A stretch of 64,000 bases of DNA from DAIQRJ01 sp963708795 (GTDB lineage Bacteria > Actinomycetota > Actinomycetes > Propionibacteriales > DAIQRJ01), in NCBI GenBank assembly GCA_963708795.1, contig CAVPUH010000012.1, forward strand, positions 186,001-250,000. Direction: 5' to 3'. The notes below the pieces were generated by a model that was not told where the DNA came from, searched no databases, and saw only the letters and a list, made by a program, of their open reading frames with translations. Every line of letters begins with the position of its first letter. Positions within the stretch are counted from its first letter, which is position 1. This document shows positions 16,972 to 27,717 of the stretch, piece after piece. A program made the translations under genes and the position numbers.

Positions 16972-18687
16972 CGGCGTCGACGACGGTGAACCGACCGTCC
17001 GACGACACCGGCGGGGCCGACGACGCCGGGCCGCCCCCGCCCGCGCAGCGCGGGCTGTTCCGAGCCGCGCTCGACTGGGGCCGCTGGTCGTGGCGCCAAC
17101 TGACGTCGATGCGCACCGCGCTGCTGCTGTTGTTCCTGCTCGCCCTCGGCGCCATCCCGGGCTCCATCGTCCCGCAGAACCGCATCAACCCGATCGGCGT
17201 GATCGAGTTCGCCGGCCGGCACCCCGACCTGGCTCCGGTCTACCGTCGGCTCGGCCTGTTCGACGTCTTCGGTTCCGCCTGGTTCGCGGCCATCTACCTC
17301 CTGCTCATGGTGTCGCTCGTGGGCTGCATCGTGCCCCGGCTGGGCAAGCACCTGCGCGCGATCCGCGCCCAGCCGCCGAAGGCACCGCGTCGACTCCGCC
17401 GGCTGACCAACCACCGGGTCTGGAGCACCGACCTCGACGCCGATGCGGCCTTCACCCAGGCGAAGGCCGCTCTCACCCGCCAGCACTACCGGGTGATCGA
17501 CGGCACCGACGAGGACGGCAGCCGCTGGATCGGCGCCGAGCGCGGGCGTCATCGCGAGACGGGCAACCTGCTGTTCCACCTGGCCGTGCTCGTCGTGCTC
17601 CTCGGCATGGCGGTCGTCTCGCTGTTCGGGTTCAAGGGAACCGCGCTCGTCGTGGTCGGCAACGGCTTCTCCAACACGATCACCCAGTACGACGGCTACA
17701 CGTCGGGACGGCTGTTCCGTGCCACCCGGCTCGTCCCGTTCTCGCTGGCGTTGGAGAGCTTCGTGGTGAAGTTCGAGGAGACCGGATCGACCAAGGGCGC
17801 GGCGCGGGAGTTCGATGCGACGATCGCCGTCACCCCGGCGCCGGGTGAGCCGACCGTGACCGACCACCTCAAGGTCAACCACCCGCTGCACATCGGGAAC
17901 GAGCAGGTCCACCTGATCGGTCACGGCTACGCGCCGATCGTGACGGTGAAGGACGGCAACGGCCGGGTGGCGTGGTCGGGGCCGGTGCCGTTCCTGCCGC
18001 AGGACGGGAACTTCAGTTCGACCGGGGTGATCAAGGTGCCGGACGCCCGGCCCGACCAGATCGGGCTGCAGGGCCTGTTCCTCCCGTCCGCGTTCGTCGA
18101 CCCGACGAAGGGCCCGATCTCGGTGTTCCCCGACGCGGAGAACCCCGCGCTCTTCCTCACCGCCTACACCGGCGACCTCGGCCTGAACGACGGCACGCCG
18201 CAGTCGATCTACAGCCTCGACACGACGAACCTGACGCAGCTGCAGAAGGACGGCCAGCCGTTCCGAGTCGGCCATGCTCCCCGGTGACTCGGCGAAGCTG
18301 CCGGACGGCGCCGGCTCGATCACCTACGAGGGATACAAGCGCTGGGCGAACCTCCAGATCAGCTCGCGGCCGGGCACGATGATCGTGCTGGTCGGCGCGA
18401 TCGCCGCGCTCGTCGGCCTGATGGGCTCGCTCTTCATCCCACGACGCCGGGCCTGGGTGCGGGTCGAGTCCGAGGCCGGGCGTACCGTGATCGTGCTCGC
18501 GGGGCTCGATCAGCGGGCATCTGCGGGGGAGCGTGTGTCCGAAGGTTTGACGGCCGACCTCACCCGGGTCGCCGCCGACCTCGGGGACGAGAGGGCCAAG
18601 GCCGACATCGAAGCCGGCTTGGACGATCGGGACACCGACGAGTCGGCAGGCGGCAGCCGGGCAGACGACGAGAGGACACAGTCGTGA
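16968..18687 (+). CDS. resB: Cytochrome c biogenesis protein ResB, frameshifted as sequenced
   Basis: Membrane subunit of the system II heme export and cytochrome c synthetase complex, working with CcsA. The ATG at 16968 overlaps the ccdA stop. N-terminal transmembrane helices include RTALLLLFLLALGAIPG and FAAIYLLLMVSLVGCI; a third is LLFHLAVLVVLLGMAVVSLF; a large extracytoplasmic domain follows, then a last helix (TMIVLVGAIAALVGLMGSL). The frame breaks between LTQLQKDGQPFRV and MLPGDSAKLPDG; one extra base at about 18269-18273 explains it and gives about 572 residues. The tail beyond the last helix is about 90 residues, acidic and variable. It overlaps ccsA by four bases. Confidence 0.9.
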
Positions 18688-19697
18688 CGTCGACGCAGGT
18701 CATGGTGGGCGGGCTGTCCGACAGCGCGATCCGATGGGCGACCGTGATGGCCGCGCTCTCGATGCTCGCGTACGCCGCCCAGTGGGCCTACGGCCGCGAA
18801 CGGGCGACGGCGACCGTCCGGGGTAGTCGTCGCGAGCGATCCCTCGTCGGGGCGGGTGCGCCCGTCGACACCGTGGATGCACCACCGGCCGGCTCGTCTG
18901 CGATCGGCTCGTCGTCACCCGTCGTCGAGCCGCCCGCCGACGTCGAGAAGGCGCGGCGACGCGCCGAGATGCTCGGCCGGCTCGGCTTCAACCTGCTGGC
19001 CATCACCACGCTCCTGCTGACCGCCGGGGTCGTCCTCCGCGGTGTCGCTGCGGGCCGGGTGCCGTGGAGCAACATGTACGAGTTCGCCACCGCCGGGTCG
19101 GCGGCGATCATGTGCCTCTACCTGCTCGTGCGCACCCGACTGAAGCTCAACTGGCTCGGCTTCCCGCTGATCTCGTTCATCCTCGTCGTCCTGATGCTCG
19201 CCGACCTGCTGCTGTACACACCGGTGTCCGGCCTGATCCCGGCGCTGAAGTCCTACTGGCTCGCGATTCACGTCACCGCCGCCGTCACCGGTACGGCCAT
19301 CTTCAGCCTCGGGGCCGTGGTGACGGTGGCGCAGCTCGTGAAGGCGCGGGCCGAACGCAAGGGCTCCGGCGCGTTCGGCAATCTGCCGAGTTCGGCTCGC
19401 ATGGAGGCGGTGGCGTACCGGCTGAACGCGTTCGGGTTCCCGATCTGGACGTTCGCGATGATCGCCGGCGCGGTCTGGGCTCAGCACGCCTGGGGCCGGT
19501 TCTGGGGCTGGGACCCCAAGGAGACCTGGATGTTCATCACCTGGGTCGCCTACGCCGCCTACCTGCACGCGCGCTCGACCCCCGGCTGGCGGAACCGGAT
19601 CCCGTGGATCGGGTTGATCGCATACGGCGCGCTGCTGTTCAACCTCATCGGCGTGAACGTCTTCATCACGGGCCTGCACTCCTACGCCGGAGTCTGA
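18684..19697 (+). CDS. ccsA: Cytochrome c biogenesis protein CcsA/CcsB (heme handling)
   Basis: Heme-handling integral membrane protein of 337 residues that delivers heme to apocytochrome c together with ResB. It has about eight hydrophobic segments. The tryptophan-rich WWD-type heme motif is WGRFWGWDPKETWMFITW near residue 275, and histidines in AIHVTAAVTG and in the last helix (GLHSYAGV) match the external heme ligands. The start is a GTG at 18684 overlapping the resB stop. The region at residues 40-90 between helix 1 and 2 is a soluble Pro/Ala-rich insert common in actinobacteria. It ends the hemL-to-ccsA gene string. Confidence 0.95.
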   Translation: MTSTQVMVGGLSDSAIRWATVMAALSMLAYAAQWAYGRERATATVRGSRRERSLVGAGAPVDTVDAPPAGSSAIGSSSPVVEPPADVEKARRRAEMLGRLGFNLLAITTLLLTAGVVLRGVAAGRVPWSNMYEFATAGSAAIMCLYLLVRTRLKLNWLGFPLISFILVVLMLADLLLYTPVSGLIPALKSYWLAIHVTAAVTGTAIFSLGAVVTVAQLVKARAERKGSGAFGNLPSSARMEAVAYRLNAFGFPIWTFAMIAGAVWAQHAWGRFWGWDPKETWMFITWVAYAAYLHARSTPGWRNRIPWIGLIAYGALLFNLIGVNVFITGLHSYAGV

Positions 19698-19735
19698 CGC
19701 CCCAGCTGGCGGCCATACCGACGGTCAGACGGTGC

Positions 19736-19954
19736 TCAGCGCCGACTGAGGTCGATGCTGTCGTCCGAACCGTCACGAGCGGGCCGCCCGAAGATCAGCC
19801 AGGTCAACGGGCCGGCGAACGGGACCAGAGCGACGATCGCGATCCACGCCGGGCGGGGGAGTGTCTCGGTCTCGGCCTTGCGCGTCTGCCAGAGGTCGAT
19901 CAGGCAGTAGAGCGTCAGGGCGAACCCACCACCGACCAGGATGATCCGGAGCAT
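19736..19954 (-). CDS. Small PLD-nuclease N-terminal domain (PLDc_N) membrane protein
   Basis: 72-residue protein with two hydrophobic segments (IILVGGGFALTLYCLIDLW and AWIAIVALVPFAGPLTWLIFG) ending GRPAR, the signature of the PLDc_N domain found at the N-terminus of cardiolipin synthases but here standing alone. It carries no phospholipase active site, so it is not itself an enzyme of that kind. GGGGAGGG lies seven bases before the ATG. It is convergent with ccsA and divergent from the DUF4229 gene. Confidence 0.8.
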   Translation of the reverse strand: MLRIILVGGGFALTLYCLIDLWQTRKAETETLPRPAWIAIVALVPFAGPLTWLIFGRPARDGSDDSIDLSRR

Positions 19955-20076
19955 CGGCCAACCCTCCCCGCATCGTCGCGCCGTCGACGCTCACCGATCC
20001 AGCGGGCATCGTCGCGAGGATACCCATCCGAGCCTGATCCGACCGGGCCGATCGCGGCACGTAGGCTCTCCTGCTC

Positions 20077-20337
20077 GTGAGGTCGCTCGCCATCTACACC
20101 GTCCTGAGGATCGCCGTGTTCGCGGTCGTCTTCGGAGTGCTCTGGCTCGTGTTCGGCCGTTGGGTGAGTGGCTGGGCGATCGCGCTGCTCGCTCTCGTGG
20201 TCACCGGCGCCGTCTCCCTGCTCGCCTTCCGCCGCCAGAGCGCCGAGGCCGGCGCCGCACTCGCCGGGATCGGCGACCGGGCCCGACACCGATATCAGGC
20301 TGCACGAGCGGCCGAAGACGTCGACGACGACGACTGA
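20077..20337 (+). CDS. DUF4229 family small membrane protein
   Basis: 86-residue protein with two hydrophobic segments (LAIYTVLRIAVFAVVFGVLW and AIALLALVVTGAVSLLAF) followed by a charged tail ending VDDDD. This fits the actinobacterial DUF4229 family of unknown function. The GTG at 20077 follows a TAGGCT element at 20062-20067 by nine bases, so transcription probably starts at or next to the start codon. Related genes are often found in this neighbourhood in actinomycetes. Confidence 0.78.
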   Translation: MRSLAIYTVLRIAVFAVVFGVLWLVFGRWVSGWAIALLALVVTGAVSLLAFRRQSAEAGAALAGIGDRARHRYQAARAAEDVDDDD

Positions 20338-20415
20338 TCAGACCAGCGCTCGTCACCCAGCCGCGGCTCCGCGCGATCATGGCCAGGTTCCGCGAACGTC
20401 AACGGAGGTGTCGCT

Positions 20416-20667
20416 ATGGCCCTGCAGGTCGTCGAGATCGTCGGCGCGATCGCCATCCTGGCTGCGTTCGCAGGCGCTCAACTGAAGAAGCTGGACGTGG
20501 CGTCCTGGACCTATCTCGGCCTCAACGCCGTCGGCTCCGCGGTTCTCGCCGCCATCGCCGTGCACGACCGGTCGTGGGGATTCGTCCTGCTCGAGGGCGT
20601 CTGGGCCGTCGTCTCGATCATCGGCCTACTCGTCAAGGCCCATGGGGGAGAGCCCGCCACGCACTGA
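20416..20667 (+). CDS. CBU_0592-like small membrane protein
   Basis: 83-residue protein with three hydrophobic segments. The ending WGFVLLEGVWAVVSIIGLL and the start VVEIVGAIAILAAFAGAQL match the CBU_0592-like family, whose function is unknown. The ATG at 20416 has CGGAGG eight bases upstream. It stands alone between DUF4229 and pitA, 78 bp after the first. Confidence 0.8.
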   Translation: MALQVVEIVGAIAILAAFAGAQLKKLDVASWTYLGLNAVGSAVLAAIAVHDRSWGFVLLEGVWAVVSIIGLLVKAHGGEPATH

Positions 20668-20896
20668 CGCCAGCCGGCGGACCGGGTCTCCGGGACGTCG
20701 CCGTGCGGGCTCGCGATGTGTGAGAACGGCGGCCGACGGGTAAGGGTCATCTGCGCAGCCGGCAGGTGAGGCCACGGACACGCTCCGAGGCGAGCCGGTG
20801 CGCTTTTCGGCGTGCAAGATGAACAGTGGGTGTACGACACCCGAACAAGGCCGACGAGCGATTGCCCTGACGGTGCTCGGGCGGTCCAATACGCTT
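20668..20896. other. Intergenic region before pitA
   Basis: No gene is seen. A TACGCT element at 20890-20895 lies too near the pitA GTG to be its -10 unless translation starts further in. Nothing else recognisable. Confidence 0.4.
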
Positions 20897-22045
<1,149 letters not shown>

Positions 22046-22049
<4 letters not shown>

Positions 22050-22288
22050 GCACCGTCATCAACCTCCGAGCCGTGATCGAGGGCGGCATCGTCGCGCTGG
22101 TCGCCGGTGTCGGGCTCGTCGTCGTGTTCTCGCTGGGCCTGCTCAGCCTGCAAGCCGGATCGGACGACTCCACCGCCGTCCAGTCGGGCCGCAGCAGCAA
22201 GCTGGCCGCGCGGGCGATGGCCGGCGTGGCGTTCCTCGTGTTCGCCGCGATCATCGTCGTCGGCATCGTGGTCATGCTCAACAAGTAG
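22046..22288 (+). CDS. Small two-helix membrane protein linked to pitA
   Basis: 80 residues with two hydrophobic helices, GGIVALVAGVGLVVVFSLGLL and VAFLVFAAIIVVGIVVML, joined by a polar Ser/Asp/Arg loop. The ATG at 22046 overlaps the pitA stop by four bases, so the two are translated together. No enzymatic motif is present. A small subunit or assembly factor of the phosphate transporter is a reasonable inference from the conserved pairing; nothing in the sequence proves it. Confidence 0.75.
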
Positions 22289-22329
22289 GAGTGCGCCGCC
22301 CGCGACCAGGGTCCACCTGGCACTGACAT

Positions 22330-22363
22330 CCGCTGACACCGGCCTTCGGGTCGGTGTCAGCGG
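22330..22363 (+). terminator. Strong hairpin terminator after the pitA unit
   Basis: CCGCTGACACCG at 22330-22341 pairs perfectly with CGGTGTCAGCGG at 22352-22363, and the inner bases extend the stem around a TTCG tetraloop. There is no T tract, as often in actinobacteria. It lies 42 bp after the small membrane-protein gene. Confidence 0.75.
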
Positions 22364-22448
22364 CATGTGCGGGCCGTGTCAGACCTGCCTTCGATGATCG
22401 ATGCAGGCGATCGGGAGATCGTCACCAGATCACGAAGGAGGCCACGAC

Positions 22449-23450
22449 ATGGCACCCACCACGTCCGGCAACATCACCACCATCGGGCCCGACTCCGAAC
22501 TGGCCATCGAGGCCCGGGGTCTGATGAAGCGGTTCGGCACGACGCAGGCCCTCGCCGGCGTCGACCTGGCCGCACGTCAGGGCAGCGTGCTCGGCGTGCT
22601 CGGCCCGAACGGCGCGGGCAAGACCACGGCGGTCCGGATCCTGTCGACCCTGCAGAGCGCCGACGCCGGCACCGCACGCGTCGGCGGCTATGACGTCGCC
22701 CGGGACCACCAGAAGGTCCGCCAGCTCATCGGCCTGACCGGCCAGTACGCGTCGGTCGACGAAGACCTGACCGGCACCCAGAACCTCATGCTCATCGGCG
22801 AGCTGCTCGACCTCTCCCGCCGGGAGGCCAGGGCGCGGGCCTCCGAACTGCTGGCCTGGTTCGAGCTCAGTGACGCCGCCGGCCGGGTCGCGAAGACCTA
22901 CTCGGGCGGCATGCGCCGTCGGCTCGACCTCGCCGCCAGTCTGGTCGGCCGGCCGTCGGTGATCTTCCTCGACGAGCCGACCACCGGCCTCGACCCGGCC
23001 AAGCGAGAGGACATGTGGGACGTGATCCGTCGTCTCGTCGGTGACGGATCGACGGTCCTGCTGACCACCCAGTACCTCGACGAAGCCGACGCCCTCGCCG
23101 ACGAGATCAGCGTCATCGACCACGGGCGGGTCATCGCGCACGACACCCCCGACGGGCTCAAGCGCGTCATCGGCGGCCAGCGCATCCGCGTCCGGCCAGT
23201 CGACCCGGCCCGGCTCGGGGACGTCGCCCGCATCCTCACCGAGGTCGCCGGCAGCGCGCCGGAGAACACCGGCCGCAACACCCTGACCGTGCCCGTCGAC
23301 GACGAGCTCGCGCTCGGCGCCAGCGTCGCCAAGCTGTCCGACGCCGGGATCACGGTCCTCGAGATGTCCCTCCACCTGCCGAGCCTCGACGAGGTCTTCA
23401 TGACGCTCACCGGGACGACGGCCAGCGACGACGAGGAGCCCGCAGCATGA
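22449..23450 (+). CDS. DrrA-type ABC transporter ATP-binding protein
   Basis: Nucleotide-binding subunit of 333 residues for a two-gene exporter of the daunorubicin-resistance (DrrAB/ABC-2) group. Walker A is GPNGAGKTTAVRI, the signature is YSGGMRRRLDLA, Walker B is PSVIFLDEPTTGLDPA, and the switch His is replaced by Gln in LLTTQYLDEADALAD, as in DrrA. The ATG at 22449 follows AAGGAGG by seven bases; an earlier in-frame ATG at 22401 lacks such a site. It overlaps the permease gene by four bases. Substrate unknown; drug, lipid or peptide export are all possible. Confidence 0.93.
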   Translation: MAPTTSGNITTIGPDSELAIEARGLMKRFGTTQALAGVDLAARQGSVLGVLGPNGAGKTTAVRILSTLQSADAGTARVGGYDVARDHQKVRQLIGLTGQYASVDEDLTGTQNLMLIGELLDLSRREARARASELLAWFELSDAAGRVAKTYSGGMRRRLDLAASLVGRPSVIFLDEPTTGLDPAKREDMWDVIRRLVGDGSTVLLTTQYLDEADALADEISVIDHGRVIAHDTPDGLKRVIGGQRIRVRPVDPARLGDVARILTEVAGSAPENTGRNTLTVPVDDELALGASVAKLSDAGITVLEMSLHLPSLDEVFMTLTGTTASDDEEPAA

Positions 23451-24313
23451 CCACCACCACGATCGCCCCGGCCAGGGGCAACCAACCGAGCCAACCGGAC
23501 GCCGTCGCGCCGCGATCGGCCGCCCCACTCTCGGGTGGCACCGGAACGCGCCGCTTCCGCAACCTCCGCCACGCCTTCGCGCTCGCACGCCGGAGCCTCA
23601 TCAAGACCTGGCGGACGCCGGAAGCGCTCATCGACGTGACACTCCAGCCGGTGATCTTCCTGCTCCTGTTCACCTACATCTTCGGCGGCGCCATCGCCAA
23701 CGGCTCGCAGGCCACGTACCTGCAGTTCCTGCTGCCCGGAATCCTCGGCCAGTCGATCGCCATGGCGGGCGTGGCGCTGGGGCAGAACCTCAACTCCGAC
23801 ATCGAGAAGGGCGTGTTCGACCGGTTCCGATCGCTGCCGATCGCGAGACTGGCGCCCCTCGTCGGTGCCGTCGTGGCGGACATCGGGCGGTACACGGTCC
23901 TCTGTGTGGTCACGCTCGGCACCGGGATGCTGATGGGCTTCCGGGCCGGGACCAGCCCGCTCGAGGTGCTGGCGGCCATCGGATTGTCCATCGCGTTCGC
24001 CCTGTGCTTCTGCTGGATCTCGGTCTTCGTCGGCATGCTCGCCCGCTCGCCGGGTGCGGTGCAGGGGATCATGTTCCTGCTCGTGCTGCCGCTGAGCTTC
24101 GCCAGCAACACGTTCGTCCCGGTGTCGACGATGCCGGACTGGCTGCAGAGCTTCGTGAAGGTCAACCCGATCTCCGACCTCGTCGGCGCGGTGCGCGGGC
24201 TGATGCTCGGCGGGCCGGTCGCCGACAACCTCTACCTCACCCTGGGGTGGATGGGCGCGCTGCTGGTCGTGTTCGTGCCGCTCGCACTCTGGGCCTACCG
24301 CCGGCGGGCCTGA
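23447..24313 (+). CDS. ABC-2 type transporter permease (DrrB-like)
   Basis: Membrane subunit of 288 residues paired with the preceding ATPase. A 45-residue soluble start is followed by six hydrophobic segments, including VIFLLLFTYIFGGAIANG and IMFLLVLPLSFASNTFVPVS, the latter being the conserved ABC-2 family block just before the PISDLVGAVRGLMLGG motif. It overlaps the ATPase gene by four bases. Convergent with the big BTAD regulator, only 4 bp apart; in antibiotic clusters regulators of that type and such exporters often go together, but no biosynthetic genes are seen here. Confidence 0.92.
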   Translation: MTTTTIAPARGNQPSQPDAVAPRSAAPLSGGTGTRRFRNLRHAFALARRSLIKTWRTPEALIDVTLQPVIFLLLFTYIFGGAIANGSQATYLQFLLPGILGQSIAMAGVALGQNLNSDIEKGVFDRFRSLPIARLAPLVGAVVADIGRYTVLCVVTLGTGMLMGFRAGTSPLEVLAAIGLSIAFALCFCWISVFVGMLARSPGAVQGIMFLLVLPLSFASNTFVPVSTMPDWLQSFVKVNPISDLVGAVRGLMLGGPVADNLYLTLGWMGALLVVFVPLALWAYRRRA

Positions 24314-24317
24314 ACCG

Positions 24318-27300
24318 TCACGGTCTGAGCGCCTCGATCGCCTCGTCGCGATCGAGGCGCTCGCCGTCTGTATAGGCGACCGCGAAGGCGTCGGCGCCGA
24401 GTGAGGTGCGCAGCGACTCCGCGAGCTGCCGCACCCAGTTGTCGTTCCAGTCGGCCGACCCGCGCAGGCGTGCCGCGGCGCCGAGCGCCCGGGCCGCCCG
24501 CACCGACTCGTCCCGCGCCGCCCACAGCGCCGCGACCGCGACCCCCACGGTGGCCAGGATCGGGACGTCGGCGGTCTCCACGGCGGCCGGGAAGGCGCGC
24601 TCGAGGTCACGTTCGGCCAGGTCGAGATCGCCGTCCAGCACCGCGATCCCGGCCGTCGTGCCCAACACGATGGCCAGCAGGTGACCCCCGAGCGGCGTCA
24701 TCAGCTCTTTCGAGTCCATCTGCGTCCGCAGTCGTTCCGACAGCTTCCGGGCGGCGACGAGATCGCCCCGGAATGCCGACATCGCGGCCTCGGCGACATC
24801 CGCGAACAGCACGCCCTCACGCGCGATCGCGTTCGTCGACACCCCGAACCGGACCGCGGCGATGGCCGCATCGGCTCCCTCGATGTCACCGACCCGGGTG
24901 TAGAGGTCGATCAGCCGTACGTTGAGCATCGCGGCGTCCTCGGCCGAGTCCAGCACCTTCGCGATCCGCATGGCCTGCTGCACGTCCTCGATCGCGCTGA
25001 GGTCGTCGCCGTCGAGCGAGCGCAGGTGGGCCCGCATCGCGAGCGCCGAGGAGAGCCCCCACCGATCGCCGAGCTCGGTGAAGATGGCGACCGCCTCGGT
25101 GACGTCCGAGCGCATGCGGACGACGTTGCCCATGTTCTCGTCCATGCTCGCGCGCATGATCAGGGCCGTCGCCCGGCGCCAGGGGTCCGGGTCCTGCAGC
25201 GTCGCCTCGATGACCCGTTGTCCGTGCGCGAGGTCGCCGCCGAAGAACGCCAGCATCGCGCGCATCCCGTCGGCCAGCGCCGCGTCGTCGGGGTCGAATC
25301 GGTCCGCGACCTCCTCGAGTCGCGTGGCGGACTGCGCCATGCTCGCCTGCAGCGACTCCCAGGTCCCCTCGCTCGACGAGCGATCCACCTGGAGCGACTC
25401 GATCGCCGCCATCCCGGCGATGAGCCGGCGTCGGGGAGTGTCGTGGTCGGTGGACGCCTCGAGTGCGAACGTCTGCCAGGTCGCCGCTTCGCTGTGCGAA
25501 CCCACGATGGTCCAGAACCAGCTGAGATCGACGGCGAGCGCCAGCATCGCGATCCACGTCGCCGCTGTCGCCGAGGAACCGCAGGGCGGCCAGGATGTTC
25601 TCGTGATCGGCCCGGAGTCGCGCGAGTGCCTCGAGCTGGCCGTGCGAGTGCAGCCGGGGCTTGAGGTCGGCGGTGAGGGCCGCGAAGAAGCGGGCGTGGG
25701 CGATCCGGACGGTCACCAGCTCGCCAAGCTCTCCCAGACGTTCGATCCCGTACTCGCGGATCGTCTCGAGCATGCGGTAGCGGACGTCGGTCCGACCGTG
25801 CCGTCGGCATCGGCGGTATCGGCGGAAAGCACATGCAGGAGCGACTTGTCGGCCAGGGCATCGAGGAGGTCGTCGATGTCGACGTCGGTGAGCTCCGGAA
25901 ACACAGCCCGTGCCGACGCCGACGTCGCACCGGCCGGGAAGACGGCGAGGCGCTGGGCGAGCGTCCGCTCGTTCTCGTCCAGCAGGTCCCAACTCCATTC
26001 CACGACGGCACGCAACGTGCGGTGGCGAGGCATCGCGGTCCGGCTCCCGCCCGTGAGCAGCCGGAAGCGGTCGTCGATCCTGGCGGCGATCGTGGCCACC
26101 GGCAGCGACGCGCAGCCGCGCCGCCGCCAGTTCGATCGCCAGCGGCAGGCCGTCCAGCCGGCGGACGATCTCGACCACGGCTCCGACGGTCGCGTCGTCG
26201 ACGACGAAGCCCGCGCTGGCCGCGGCCGCCCGCTCGGCGAAGAGCTGGACGGACGCCGAGGCCATCGCCTGCGCCGGCGTCGCGTCGACCGCCGGCAGGC
26301 GGAGCGGCGGCACGGCACAGAGGGCCTCACCGGCGATGTTGAGCGGCTCCCGGCTCGTGGCGAGGACCCGGATCCGCGGGCATCGCGCCAGCAGATCGTC
26401 GACCAGCTGCGCCGTCGCCGCGATCACGTGCTCGCAGTTGTCGATGACGAGGAGCACGTCCGTCTCGGCGAGGGCGGCGAACAGGCGTCCGGTCGAGTCG
26501 GTGTCGTAGCGGTCGGCGGAGCGCTTCAGCAGCTGGGCGATCCGGTTGCCGAGGGCGGCGAGGACGGCCTGTTCGACGCCGTCGGGCTCGGTGACCGGTG
26601 CCAGCTCGACGAACCACACGCCGTCGTCGACTCGGCCCACCCACCCCGCGGCGATCTCGTTCGCCAGTCGTGTCTTGCCGGCGCCACCCGGGCCCACGAG
26701 CGTCGTCAGCCGACCCCGCTCGAGCATGGCGTTGATCCGGTCGACCTCGTCGCCGCGTCCCACGAAGCTGCTGACCGAGGTCCGCAGGTTGCTCCGCGCC
26801 GTCGGCGTCGGGTCGGGATCCGGCACCCGTCCGTCCCGTGACCGGCCGTCACCGGGCACGTGCTCGGTGACGGACCCGGTGGCCGGGATCTCACCGCGGA
26901 GCACGGCCACGTGGACGGCCTGGACCATCGCGGACGGGTCGGTCCCGAGCTCCTCGGCCAGGAACGATCGCAGATGCTCATAGGCCGCCAGCGCCTCCGC
27001 CGGCCGGCCGGCCATCGTCAGGGCCGTCATCAGCTGGGCGACGAACCGTTCACGCAGCGGATGGGCCGCCACCAGCGTCTCGAGTTCCACCACGACGTCT
27101 GTCGCACGACCCTGCGCCAACAGCGCGTCGTTGCGATCTCCCCACGCGTCGAGTCGTTGTTCGTCCAGGCTGCGACGGGCGCCGACGGCGTACGGCGCGG
27201 GACCGGCGTCGGCCAGGGCCTCGCCCCGCCATCTCGCCAGCGCGTCGGAGAGCCCGGTGGCGGCCTCGTCGTAACGTCCGGCGCGCAATGCGGCGTGCCC

Positions 27301-27636
27301 CGCGCGGTTGGCGACGGCGAAGGCATGGACGTCGACATCGGCCCGCGCCACCTCGAGCCGGTACCCCCGCTCGTGTTGCGTGATCACCGTCGGGCTGCCG
27401 AGTGCGCGTCGTGCGCGGGAGACGAGGGACTGGAGCGCGTTGGTCACGTCTGCCGGAATCTCGTCGGCGTCCCAGACGGCGTCGATCAACTCGCCGGTCG
27501 ACACGATGCGGGACGCATCCCAGGCCAATCGACTCAGCAGTCGCCGCAACCGGGTGCCGGACACCGTCGCCGCGGTCCCCATCCCGGTGCCGGGTACGCC
27601 GGCGACTTCGAGCGGGCCGAGCAGACTGACGTGCAC
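24318..27636 (-). CDS. BTAD/NB-ARC transcriptional regulator (AfsR/SARP-like), three frame breaks as sequenced
   Basis: Large ATP-binding regulator of about 1105 residues after repair. Residues 1-95 form an OmpR-like DNA-binding domain (MHVSLLGPLEVAG at the start), residues 100-245 the bacterial transcriptional activation domain, and from about 290 an NB-ARC ATPase: Walker A LVGPGGAGKTRLANEIA, Walker B DVLLVIDNCEHVI, and RRLDGLPLAIELAAARL. The C-terminal third is helical, TPR-like. The frame breaks near 26108-26113 (one base extra), 25787-25798 (one base missing) and 25549-25553 (one base extra). The total length fits exactly these three changes. Such proteins usually activate secondary-metabolite or envelope genes; the target is unknown. 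Confidence 0.85.
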
Positions 27637-27717
27637 GTCGGCAGTCTCGCAGACCCCGCGGACCCCGAGCGATCGACGGACGGCGCCTCCCGACTCGGAG
27701 GTGGCCGGTGACGCCGG

